Source: Gnetum montanum
Lineage: Eukaryota > Streptophyta > Gnetopsida > Gnetales > Gnetaceae
Direction of reading: 5' to 3'
Length of the DNA stretch: 22,866 nt
NCBI GenBank assembly: GCA_015680685.1
Contig: MNCI01010871.1
Location: 624,309 to 647,174, forward strand
Shown here: positions 1 through 8,709 of the stretch, piece after piece
Layout of the letters: each line of letters starts with the position of its first letter
Numbering within the stretch: position 1 is the first letter of the stretch
Made by a program: the position numbers and the translations under genes
The notes under the pieces: generated by a model
Databases searched by the model: none
Seen by the model: only the letters and a program-made list of their open reading frames with translations
Told to the model about the DNA's origin: nothing

Positions 1-254
1 GAAAACAGTAAATAACATTAAATAAATAACAAATAAATAAATAACAAAGTGAATGCTACAATGATGAAGTAATCTCGATCTTTATTGCTAGTCATGTGCA
101 TGTCCAAGTACGGCACACTCGAATAAAGACATCGTACAATTACATTCATCACACTGTGGGTAGACACGGGAAAAAAATCTAACTCTAGAGGGATCAAACT
201 GCCAGAGCTTTGCTACTCTAAAACTGGGATCCTAAAACTAGGAAAGCTACCTCT

Positions 255-262
255 TATTTATA
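255..262 (-). promoter_or_regulatory. TATA box of LTR at 1-433
   Basis: The minus strand reads TATAAATA in the context CTATAAATAAGAGGTAG. The same context is found at the matching place in the solo LTR (12551-12558), and a related one in the LTR at 19793-20650. Confidence 0.7.
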
Positions 263-280
263 GATTTGGCGGCATGACGC

Positions 281-393
281 GATATCGCGTACGATACATC
301 GCGTACGTGATATCGTGATAGACGTGATATCGCAGCCCATGCGATATCACGTGTGTGATATCACAGCCACTAGGATATCACGACTGTGATATC
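281..393 (-). repeat. U3 array of GATATC palindromic modules (LTR at 1-433)
   Basis: GATATC occurs seven times, starting at 281, 309, 326, 343, 357, 374 and 388, so the spacings are 28, 17, 17, 14, 17 and 14. The spacers are themselves partly self-complementary and CpG-rich (for example GCGTACG and CACGTGTG). The array lies between the LTR start and the TATA box, where enhancer elements of LTR promoters usually sit. A transcription-factor role is inference. Confidence 0.85.
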
Positions 394-433
394 ACGGTGC
401 TAATATCATAGCCAGCAAATTCATGACTTATCA

Positions 434-1691
434 CTCATGAACCCTTGGATGTTGCCATGGGCCGCTACTACGCATTGTTACATCGTTGCCCAGGCCATGG
501 TTATGCATAGCAGGATCAACTCTGCCACGTCGTAGATGGGCTAAGGTATGAAACTAGGAGAACCCTTGGAACCTATGCCCAAGGGATATTATCAGAACTT
601 AGATCCCATGAAATTCATTGCTTGTTGGAGCAAGTAGCCAAAGAAGAAGGTGAGCTATGAAAAAGAGAGTGCGGAAGAATACAACCATGATCCTTCCCTT
701 CGAAAGAAGGAAGTGAAATTTTGTGATGAAGAGGATGAGTCACCACTCGAAGAGTTGATGAACAGAAAAATCTTACTGATTCAAAAAACTAACAACCGAA
801 GTATCGGCTAGGGTGGATCAACTATGGGATTCCTTAGAGTCCAGACTTGAAATTATCCTGAAAATTGTAGAGGAGTCTAAGGAGGAATGAAGTAGTGAGA
901 AGAATAAGATGAAGCGGAGAGACTCAGGCCCTGCACATAACAAGGGTAAGGGGAAAATTACTATCTCCAATGAGGTTGTGGATTTAGACACAGACGATGA
1001 TGGTGGATGTGAGATCTACCACTATGACCTTCCTAAGGGATGTTGTCCAATCATTTCACACCCACAAGAGTCTGGGGTGTATGCACTCAACCCGAGACTC
1101 AACAAATAGCAAACATGCCAAAGGTTACCTTATCCTCAAGGTAACCCAAGGCAGTTCCACCAACCATTAATGTACTATCCAAGTGGAACTCCACCACAAC
1201 CCATCGAACAACATCAGTAGTGGAAATACCCACAGTCATGGGGGATGCCACCGCCGAAACAACAATACCCTTATCGGCAACCTGATCCTTATGGATATTA
1301 TGTGCAGTAGCCAGTTTCTCCAAGTCACTCTATGAGTCACACAACTCCCCAACATTACTACCAAGATCGAGAGTACTTTAGGAGGACTCCTTCTCCTCCA
1401 GGAGACATTTCACATACTTACCATCCTCCAACTCCATCTGCACGTCTTCCACCTGTAGTTCCCATACAACCTGCTCCAACAATGCAAGGGGAACTCCCCA
1501 CTCAACCACAACAATGCCACGCTACGAGAGTAGTAAATATTCAACCCGCTACTAGTTCTAACAACTGTAAGAAGAGAAGATCTTTCTTTAGAACCAAAAG
1601 CCTAGACAAGCTCTCACAACAACAAGCGGTTGAGTCTATGTATGCTACTCCAACAAAGAAAACTTTGGAGCATCCTTCAGTTCAAAATTAG
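434..1691 (+). pseudogene. gag of element A (broken, N-terminus missing)
   Basis: The capsid-type part runs from 436 and reads HEPLDVAMGRYYALL, matching HEPLDMALDRYYALL in element C. It continues to a QVAKEEGEL stretch near 640. The frame then shifts twice (an acidic segment near 656-790, then the frame used from about 800 on). From 909 the frame is open through a basic KGKGK stretch, an acidic DLDTDDD patch and a long Pro/Gln/Tyr-rich tail rich in QQ, PPP and YY, to a Lys/Arg-rich segment (KKRRSFF) near 1570. In-frame stops such as TAG at 1107 are one C-to-T step from CAG. The protein would have formed the particle core and bound RNA. The capsid region resembles the retrotransposon gag family by its pattern of aromatic and hydrophobic residues. 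No zinc knuckle was seen. Confidence 0.8.
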
Positions 1692-2528
1692 AGCTTAACG
1701 GATACGGTTATGTTAACGCATACCGTAACCGACTGGATCAAGGTAGGCCACCTTCGCAGGAAATTATCTGACCTTGGGAGGCCCTTAATCTATTTACAAA
1801 TTGCCGAAAACAAACCACATAAGGCTTTTCTTGACTTAGGTTCCAGAGTCAACCTAATTTCATGAGAGATGTATCAAGCCTGGAACCTGCCCCAACTTAA
1901 GAAGAGCAACATTCAACTGGAGTTGGCAGACTAGTCCATCACCATTCCCTTGGGATTGGTGGAGGACATTGTTACCATTGTGTGTGGTTGGTCCTACCCA
2001 GCTGACTTCCTGGTGATAGAAGTTAAGAACAAAAAAGGGGACTTCCCAATTATAATGGGAAGGGCATGGCTGAGTATAGTAGATGCATGCCTAGGGATTT
2101 GTGATCTTTCCTTGGAAATATCTAAGGTAAACATTTATGGAAAGATCAAGAAGAGGAAAGTTCCATGCATCACATACAATGATTCATCGGGTGATGACAT
2201 GGAGGAAATGCCTCCATGCAATAGGTGTGCCCTAGAAACTCTGCAACAAAGATGCCTATATGTAGCAACCACACAAGTAGTAGATACCCCGTGGTTAACA
2301 GCTAGTTGGAAGAGCAAACCAATATGCATGGAATGGACTAAGGAAGTAACCCATGCCAATAATGAAGGCATAGATACATTGGAATATGAGCATCACCAAC
2401 TTCCACCCCTTAATCTAAGAACATCAATTGGGAGAAGTTGGGCACTTTTAAGAAATTCAAACAAGCGCTCATTATTTCAGATCTCTCCCTTGCAATTCAG
2501 TCATGGGGGAGATGGCAACCTATGCTAA
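1692..2528 (+). pseudogene. Aspartic protease domain of element A with C-terminal extension (broken)
   Basis: This is in the same frame as the gag tail, so gag and protease were one polyprotein. The catalytic motif reads AFLDLGSRVNLIS, with the Asp codon at 1833. DLG in place of DTG or DSG is common in plant Athila-type retropepsins. A PLGLVEDIV block follows at about 1947, then DFPIIMGRAWL at about 2040-2072, the counterpart of the conserved hydrophobic-LGRPFL segment, with Pro changed to Ala. Stops inside the domain (TGA at 1863, TAG in the ADxSIT stretch near 1932) look like C-to-T changes. After about 2130 a further 130 codons stay open to 2528 but resemble no reverse transcriptase. The polyprotein seems to end here instead of running into pol. 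Confidence 0.8.
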
Positions 2529-4387
2529 TCATTTGGGGCCCTCAGTTCTTTTTACATTTTTGTTTTACAAGTGTTGGTTTTACACGTTTTTGTTTTACAC
2601 ATTTCTTTAACTTTTCTTATTTTTGTTTTTCAACATCATTATACTTTTTCATTTTGTGTGTGTGTGTGATCCACCTTGTAAGTTTGTCACCCAATAAGTG
2701 TTCTTCACGATGGTATGAACTGTTTTCATATTGATTGCCAATGTTTGGTTTTTACCTTTAAGTTATGATGTTGATACTAAGGTATGTTTCTTTTGATATG
2801 GTAGGTAATGAGTTCACTTCATCCATTCATCCACTAGTTTCAATGGTCTCTCTCAGCTTGGAAATGTACAGTCCTTTCTTCATAAGAACTTTAACGAATC
2901 AGTGATTGGGCATTTCTCAAACTAAGGAAGGACTCAAGGATTGCAAAGGGTGTGACTTCAAGGGAACTTGATGCATTTGTGTTGGCCATTCTCTTGGGTG
3001 CTTAGATGTTTTCTTCTTGAGTTTTCTTACTGTTTCAACGTCACCCAATCATTGGGAAGCTGAGTTAATAAAAATAAGAAGTCTTTGCATGGTGTGGTTC
3101 TCACACATAAAAACAAAAAACACAAAAATAAAAAAAAATAAAAAAAAATTGAGAATTCAAAGCACACCCCTTAGATGGAATAATCCCTTGGGCTACATGC
3201 ACTAGTTATGGAACTCAAAATAAAAATGTTCCCTCTAACTAAGGCCCTTCTCGCTTCCCCTTCTCTCCTCATTTGTTTCATTGGAATGGTGGTGGCTCTT
3301 GGAGACGACATTCTTGTTACTTCAAGTGGATGGATTGGCCGAATGCATTGATGCGAAGTCATTGGATGTGGTTGGTTTGAGGCCAGACTTGGAATAGGAT
3401 CTGCTAAGTCACATTAATCATGAACTACACAAGGGGCTGTACACCACCTTGTTGTTGGGATTCCATTCCATTCTCTTCTCTCCATTAGTTACCTCATTGC
3501 TGGTTGTATCATTAGTGTATATTTTGGTTGATGCATTATTTTCTTTTTGCTAAATTCTTATGGTTAAGACTTTAACTCTTGTTCCAAATGACATTCCTAG
3601 AGCCTATGGACTCTTTGAATGTGGGTTTGTTAGGGCATTAAGGGCATGAGCCTGCTTTGGGGAGGATCCACTAACATTTCTATTTGGTGCATCCGTTAAA
3701 TTCTTTCCCCTAACATTTTTGCAATCCATTTTATTTTGTTCATTTCCATCTTGACATCCATTTCATCGAAGTCCTAGTTGTCTTTTTTTTATCCATCCTT
3801 CTTATTCCTTTTCTTTTTCCATTCTCTCGCTACTGGAGGTTCACGATTAGTCATGGGGGTACAGGGCCCAATTTTTTCGATTTTCTCCTAACCACCACAC
3901 CTTCAGTAGTCATCATTTATATATCTCCAGATCCATATTAGCCATATCACAACTCAGCCAATGGACTTTCACCAAAGTAAGGTATCAATTACATGATGAT
4001 TCAATCACCCTTGCTATTATAAGATTGTGTTGTGTGTGTAGATGGAAATCATGTAACAATGGACTGGATTTGGAGGGACCACTTGGAATGGAGCAGTGCT
4101 GAAGCAGCTATGCAAGGAGCACGATCGATGATGCACTTACGGATGGAAAAAAAAGGCGCAATCTGGCATTGGCAGTAGCAACACTTCTTTCTCTCTCTCT
4201 TTCTCTCAAGCTGCCAAATGAGACCTGATGTCAATGTAATAAGGTGTTCACTCTTGTTGTCATGAACACCAGTTTTGTTGTGTCTTGTAATGATGATCGA
4301 TTCAAATGTCATCCCATTAGTTCCATTGAGTCAATAATCCCATACCTTCCCAATATTTTGTAAGGAACTCAAGAATGAGTTTTCATT
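2529..4387 (+). other. Non-coding 3' tail of element A
   Basis: This 1.9-kb stretch has no sustained reading frame on either strand and no pol motif. It starts with a T-rich tract (many TTTTTGTTTTAC units near 2550-2600), has a (TG)n run near 2656-2670, an A-rich tract near 3110-3150 and a (TC)n run near 4186-4206. T-rich sequence straight after the coding part is usual in plant Ty3 elements. A second copy of the TAGTCATGGGGGT motif that marks the polypurine tract lies at 3848-3860. Confidence 0.65.
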
Positions 4388-4401
4388 TAGTCATGGGGGT
4401 A
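4388..4401 (+). promoter_or_regulatory. Polypurine tract of element A
   Basis: The sequence TAGTCATGGGGGTA directly precedes the LTR start TGATGGG at 4402. In such elements the purine-rich tract primes plus-strand DNA synthesis. The tract with its upstream context (AACTCAAGAATGAGTTTT) is also present in element D on the minus strand (17249-17290), which supports the assignment. Confidence 0.75.
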
Positions 4402-4412
4402 TGATGGGACAC

Positions 4413-4483
4413 GATATTGCATGGGCCGTGATATCGCATACGCGATATCGCGTCTTCCCCTACGATATCGCATACATGATATC
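4413..4483 (+). repeat. U3 array of GATATC modules (3' LTR of A)
   Basis: GATATT at 4413 is followed by GATATC at 4430, 4444, 4464 and 4478, spaced 17, 14, 20 and 14. Spacers such as GCATACGC are near-palindromic. It lies upstream of the TATA-like box at 4502. Confidence 0.85.
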
Positions 4484-4501
4484 GTGGTGCACCATCATAT
4501 C

Positions 4502-4509
4502 TATAGATA
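4502..4509 (+). promoter_or_regulatory. Weakened TATA box, 3' LTR of A
   Basis: TATAGATA followed by AGAGGTGG stands where the other family members have TATAAATAAGAGGTAG, so one A has become G. Confidence 0.55.
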
Positions 4510-5202
4510 AGAGGTGGCTCTCCCTTGTTTCCTAATCTAGGGCTAGATTGTAGGGAAAATCTGGCAGTTTTTTTTACTCTAGAGATAGATTAATTTCCAT
4601 GTGCTTGTAGTAGGAACTCCAAAGTGAACGGATCTTTATTCGAGCAGACATTGTACCTGAACACAAGTTTGCGTACGATAATAAAGACGAGCTTCTTGGA
4701 TAAACCTTGCAGTGCATGGAATAGGCTAATTAGGACTTTTATTTATTGTTATTTATTATCTGTTATTCAGTGCTTTATTAGTTGTTAAATCTTTCTCAAC
4801 CCTTCTCTCCTAGTTAAGTGCCTCAGTACAACCACTTCGAGCAGGTGCGTTACGTGTGGTGATCGCAGCAACGACTAGCATTTGGTAACCACAGTTGCAT
4901 TGGTTTAGGGTGTGTACGGTAAGTGGGAATGGATGCTGATGCTAGGTTAATTTAGACTTAGTTCATTAGTTAAATTTAGAAATTAGTCTCTTCACCTCAA
5001 ACCCTATTCGAGCAGACATTGTACCTCAGACTTACTTAACCATACACCGTGACAAATACAAGTAAGTCTGGGAAGACAACAAATAATTAACCTTAAGTGT
5101 TCCATGAGGCGTGTAGGCACTTAGTCTGTGGAGTTTGACCGGATTGCATGTGTTACGCTCGTATTCGTATGGTTGAGTGTAGGGGTACCTCGCCACTCAT
5201 TA

Positions 5203-5501
5203 ATCAATTTCCTCATTATTATGAAGAAAAGAAAACCTTTGATCATACCTTTCAGTTCTAATTTCTTCTCTCATTGGAGTCCTTTGATCATTTCTTCCTC
5301 TTGATCTTTGCATAGAAGTAAAAGGATTCTCTTCTTCAATCTTCTCTTCACTTCTTCTTGAAGCTTCTTCAAAATCTTGATTTTTTTGGTCATTACCTTG
5401 GGAAGGACTTCTTACATTTTAGCAAAAAAAGAATTAAAGGTGTCTTTGAGCCCTTGAAGCTCTTGTCCAAGCTATTGATTAGTCTTCTTCTTAGAAGCCA
5501 T
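5203..5501 (-). pseudogene. N-terminal gag of element E (broken)
   Basis: The frame starts with ATG at 5501 (MASKKKTNQ) 27 bp past the primer site. It is a lysine- and glutamine-rich leader. Two early TAG/TAA stops replace CAG/CAA. One base is missing in an A run near 5388-5394 and the frame moves. The second frame continues open with EEASRRSEEKIEEENPF, a basic RSRGRNDQR block and ends at NNEEID, where element A begins. Only the first 100 or so codons are present, so no catalytic or capsid motif can be judged. Confidence 0.7.
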
Positions 5502-5527
5502 ACTAGTTTAAGTGTGGATTCCTTCAA

Positions 5528-5545
5528 CCAAATTCTTTGATACCA
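5528..5545 (-). promoter_or_regulatory. Primer-binding site of element E (initiator tRNA-Met type)
   Basis: On the minus strand TGGTATCAAAGAATTTGG lies 3 bases after the LTR end CACATCA. Plant elements primed by initiator tRNA-Met usually show TGGTATCAGAGC here. The first eight bases match, then G-to-A changes and other decay follow. Confidence 0.75.
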
Positions 5546-5931
5546 ATATGATGTGAAGCCTACCTTAATAAAATTTAAAAGGACCCATTCCACAAGCCTT
5601 CTAAGAAAATTCAACTTTGAAGCAAGAACAAGAAAATGAATTGGAGAAAATTTCCCTTTTATAAGAGAACTATTAATATGTAAAGAATTACATAAAAGAT
5701 GAGGAGCCAAGCTCAACTCAAACCTCTCCTAAGGATCTTAAAGGCCACACATGTTCTCTCTGTATCCTCAATTGCTCATAATAAAGCTAAAGCTCAAGAA
5801 AATATGATTATAAGAGATTCTCTTAACCTCTCTCAAGTGCTCTCCCTTACTTCTCACTTAAACCTTCTTGCACAAGCTCTCAAGAGGTCTCTCAAATCTA
5901 CACTCTTACACTTTCTCAAGCCTTAAACTCT

Positions 5932-5939
5932 TATTTATA
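5932..5939 (-). promoter_or_regulatory. TATA box in LTR of element E
   Basis: The minus strand reads GATATAAATAAGAG, a strong TATA consensus, about 440 bp from the LTR start. Confidence 0.65.
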
Positions 5940-6011
5940 TCTTCTTAGATGTGATCTTTTATCTTTCCCCAAACATGCCATTTGATTTAATGTTTGTTAA
6001 AATCAACATTA

Positions 6012-6124
6012 GATGTCTAAAGGAAACAATAGACATCTATCATGAGCTGAGAGTTCTCAGAGTAGACATTTTGGCTAAGATGTCTAAAATGTAGTTGGGA
6101 TGTCTCACTTGTAGTTGGGACATC
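6012..6124 (-). repeat. Cluster of TGTCT/AGACA motifs and a 20-bp tandem repeat in U3 of element E
   Basis: Six copies of GATGTCT or its inverse fall in about 110 bp, at 6012, 6031 (AGACATC), 6064 (AGACAT), 6079, 6099 (GATGTCTC) and 6119 (GACATC). The last part is a tandem repeat of a 20-base unit starting GTAGTTGGGA (6091-6110 and 6111-6130). The cluster lies upstream of the TATA box. TGTCTC is the classic auxin-response core, so hormone-responsive transcription is possible, but this is inference. Confidence 0.6.
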
Positions 6125-6436
6125 TTACTTGTAAGCCCAAAATTCAAAGATTCTTGTTTCAAGTCTTGGAACCTTCGGACACCTCCAAACAAGTCCCAAT
6201 AGCCCTTGGAACATAATAAACTAATCAAAATAGCTTCAAAACACTCCCAAACATGACAAAACAACTTGGAATTATCGTCAAAAGTCTAACACAATAATAC
6301 ACACAAAAAAAAAATACGCATACATATCCAAGATACATTGAGGATTACATAAGGTTTGGATGATGTCCTCATCAGTTTGAGGCTAAACCAAAGCTTGAGA
6401 ACTTCATAGGGAGTTGTTTCCAATAATCAGCTCCCC

Positions 6437-8709
6437 AAACCATTGCATCCATGTTAGCCTCTCTTGCCTCTTTTGTGGGGTAGGTTCCTCAATCATCTTC
6501 TTCTCACACCTAGCCTACTATGATTGGGGCAACACCAATCATAGTCGCCTACCAGGTATAATCCATGCCTTAATCGGCCTCACTCTTCTCCTTTGTGTCC
6601 TTTGCTACATAGCCCTACTTCATGTGGCCATCACCTGTGGTGTTCACCATGGCTCATCCTTTCTCCATCCCAGGGGATCCCTCAATGGGACCCCAATTGA
6701 CCTTTGCATCACATACCCCATTTCCTCCCTTTGTCCCCTAAACACCAACATAGATCTCTTTTTTCATTATTTAGCCCCCAAACAACAATAATCACACAAT
6801 CTCTACCATCATTACCCTTTCCCATTCCAAGGCCATAAGCCTTCCAACTTACCCCATAACCCTTTGTACAAAGCCCCCAACTTGATAGAATGCCTCAGGG
6901 CTTGGATTAGGCCTTGTAGATAATCCAAGACCTCACAGAAGAGCTATGTAAGATCAAGGCCTCAACCTTACCGATAGTCAAGGTAATGGATTTTTACCAG
7001 GATGATCCCATTAGTCTGATTTTCCTACAAATCACTCTTTCTCTGAGCATTCCCATACCATAGTCCATCAAATATAATAGTGAGGGTGATCCTAATGCAC
7101 ACCTTAGAACCTTCCATTCTAAATGCTTTTTTGTTACAAGCGTAGCCCCACATCATTATGTGCATCTTCTCTATGCCCCTGACTAAGAAAGCCTTAGATT
7201 TATACCATACATTTCCCAAAGGATCTATTGCCTCATTGAAAGACTTGATTTCAAAGTTTGTGAACCATTTCAAGTATAACTTGAAACTAAATACCATCCT
7301 AGACTAATTAATGAAAATTAAATAGGGGCATGTTGAACTTGTCCATAAGTTTATCCAATGATGAAAATCCACCTTCTAGCCATTTCAAGGGGGTGGTCAA
7401 CAATTTTATCAAGTCTAAATTGTACTATTTAGATTCATAGTGCCTTAGCTAGGCTTTCTCACAAACTAAAAACATAGAGGATGCTACTAAGGCTAGGCAT
7501 GATCCTACATATGTAGCATACAAGAATCAACACATGAGGAAGGACAAGGATAGGGGAAAACAAAACCATGTAGTTGTGGCCATTGTGGTAAAATAGAATA
7601 AGACTACATAGGAGTTAAAAAAAAGTCCATCCAAGGCCCTTTCCATAATTAACCAACTGTTAATATTGGAGGCCTATACCTCAAATCATATAAGTCCTAA
7701 CTTCAAGAGGGAAGATCAGTCAAAATATACCAAATTTTTCTAAAAACCATATGAGCTCCTTGACCAATTGCTCAAGAGTGGCTGGATCCAATATAAATAG
7801 ATGATTGAGAATGCACGCAAGAGGCGTGATTGATTATGTGAAATAAATAAGGATACCACTATGGAAATTAAGGATGATCCACTAGTACAGAAATATTTTA
7901 AACTTGACTAATTCTGCCACTACCATCAGTTTCGAGGTTATGAAATTGATTTCTATTTAGCCTTGAAAGATGACTTGTAAAAGATGATAGCTAACAAAGA
8001 GCTAGTGCTTGATGCCTCAAATCTATTTAGGCAAAAAAATGAATCTATGTAGGTGTATAAAGACCCATTGAATGTAAACAATAGTCCATACATAATACCA
8101 ACATTTAACCTTAGCAACAACCCAAAACCTACTAGGAAGCTATTTGTGAATTGGGTACCTTCTCCTGATGAAAGAAGTCCTTCAACTTCATCTAGTTCAA
8201 AGACTTATTTTGTGGTAAGGATACCATCACTAGTGCTTCTCAGAGAACCCTTCATCATTAGAGTGCCCTCCCCACTACAACCAAACCTACAATCCAAACT
8301 TATCAATGTCCTTCTGTGGTGGCTAATACAATGACTTCTTCGTTACCCACCAACAAAAGTCACCTACCAAGCAGTGCAATAGGTGTACTCCTAAGCCCAA
8401 GGCCAATGAAAAAAAGTAGGAGAAGGCTTGAAAGTAGGTGAACCCACTAAAGGCCACACCTATTTTAGCCATTTCCATGAGCTCTAACACTCAAAATGCT
8501 TCCACTAGTCAATAAAGGGAGGATCAAAAACAACAAAAGAAGGGAAAGGGAACCAAACTACAAAGTTTGAAGCATGAAGTTTACATCCTGGGATGAAGGG
8601 AGAAATTCAAAGTGAACAAGAATGAGAAATCAATAGCTAATGACAAAGACTTTCTCAACACCATGGAATAGATGAAACAGTCCTTGAAAAAGAAGAAACT
8701 TCTCTCAGC
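6437..8709 (+). pseudogene. gag of element B (broken)
   Basis: The leader (6437 to about 6870) reads QTIASMLASLASFVG then Pro-, Ser-, Met- and Asn-rich sequence, with all stops one C-to-T step from CAA/CAG. The capsid part has IKYNSEGDPNAHLRTFHSK at about 7062-7120, the counterpart of the KYDGTGDPxxHLRxF block of Tat/Ogre gag. After a frameshift comes ALDLYHTFPKGSIASLKDLI and a KYNLKLN stretch (7186-7290), matching the conserved W-F-x-LPxGSIxSW/FxxL region. Near 7910-7990 lies CHYHQFRGYEIDFYLALK, the short CxYHxxxGHxxxxCxxL motif of this lineage, with His and Cys replaced by Tyr. Several frameshifts and many stops leave it non-functional. Confidence 0.75.

Larger units (their letters stand above)
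1..433 (-). mobile_element. LTR (partial, minus strand), GATATC family
   Basis: This is the 5' (U3 to U5) portion of an LTR read on the minus strand; the rest lies off the left edge. It aligns along its length with the solo LTR at 11825-12649, sharing the stretches around TGATGAAGTAATC, TTTATTGCT and ACACTGTGGG, the TATA box and the GATATC array. On the minus strand it starts TGATAAGTCATGAATT at 433, close to the family start TGATGAGTCATGAATT. Immediately right of 433 the gag reading frame of element A resumes, so this LTR was inserted into that gag. Whether it is a solo LTR or one end of a full element cannot be decided, and the target duplication cannot be checked because the left end is outside. 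Confidence 0.88.
434..5202 (+). mobile_element. Element A: Athila-like Ty3 retrotransposon, gag-protease only, 5' end missing
   Basis: The order is gag, fused protease, a 1.9-kb non-coding tail, a polypurine tract and a 3' LTR, all on the plus strand. The 5' LTR, primer site and N-terminal gag lie off the window, beyond the LTR inserted at 1-433. The gag matches that of element C (20780 onward). No reverse transcriptase, RNase H or integrase motif was found between the protease and the 3' LTR. The element therefore looks like a non-autonomous derivative that would need enzymes from a partner. It is inserted in the gag of element E, which resumes at 5203 on the other strand. Confidence 0.82.
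4402..5202 (+). mobile_element. 3' LTR of element A
   Basis: The LTR starts TGATGGGACACGATATTG and ends GGGGTACCTCGCCACTCATTA, the family end with CATCA changed to CATTA. It is 801 bp long. It carries the GATATC array, a weakened TATA box and an AATAAAG near 4679. The middle part differs strongly from the other copies (for example the GACTTACTTAACC and GTAAGTCTGGGAAG stretches), so it is a divergent subfamily. From 5203 the minus-strand gag of element E resumes. The target duplication cannot be tested because the 5' LTR is outside the window. Confidence 0.88.
5203..6374 (-). mobile_element. Element E: Ty3-type LTR retrotransposon, 5' end only, minus strand
   Basis: Read on the minus strand it has an LTR (6374 to 5549), a primer site (5545-5528) and the start of gag (5501 to 5203). 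Element A was inserted in this gag, so the rest of E continues beyond A, off the window. E itself interrupts element B, whose sequence resumes at 6375. The expected 5-bp target duplication next to its 5' LTR would be GTTTG (6375-6379), but the other copy is not in view. Lineage within Ty3 (possibly a chromovirus) is a guess from gag style and primer type. Confidence 0.78.
5549..6374 (-). mobile_element. 5' LTR of element E
   Basis: On the minus strand it starts TGATGAGGACATCATCC at 6374 and ends GGCTTCACATCA at 5549, giving 826 bp with TG..CA ends and TGATG/CATCA terminal inverted bases. The first 14 bases also form their own short inverted repeat. A TATA box lies at 5932-5939. It shares no body sequence with the GATATC-type LTRs. 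It is followed by the primer site and gag of element E. Confidence 0.85.

Noticed and set aside
281-393. Regular repeats with spacers resembling a CRISPR array
   Set aside because: Units are 14-17 bp, spacers are themselves similar palindromes, and the array lies in the U3 of a plant LTR repeated at several loci.
434-438. CTCAT as target duplication of the LTR at 1-433
   Set aside because: Plausible, but the left LTR end is outside the window, so it cannot be shown.
4186-4206. (TC)n run, and (TG)n at 2656-2670, as functional elements
   Set aside because: Short simple repeats with no positional link to a promoter or splice site; noted only inside the tail entry.
2529-4387. Hidden reverse transcriptase or integrase in element A
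   Set aside because: No YxDD, HHCC or DD35E-like residues were found in any frame; the region is low in coding character.
6414-6791. Open frame of 125 codons with hydrophobic runs, possibly a membrane protein
   Set aside because: It overlaps the Pro/Ser/Met-rich gag leader of element B in another frame, and its hydrophobicity comes from the CT-rich codons of that frame.
7025-7297. Minus-strand open frame of 90 codons
   Set aside because: It is the reverse of the capsid part of gag B (KYNSEGDPNAHLRTF and PKGSIASLKDL on the plus strand).
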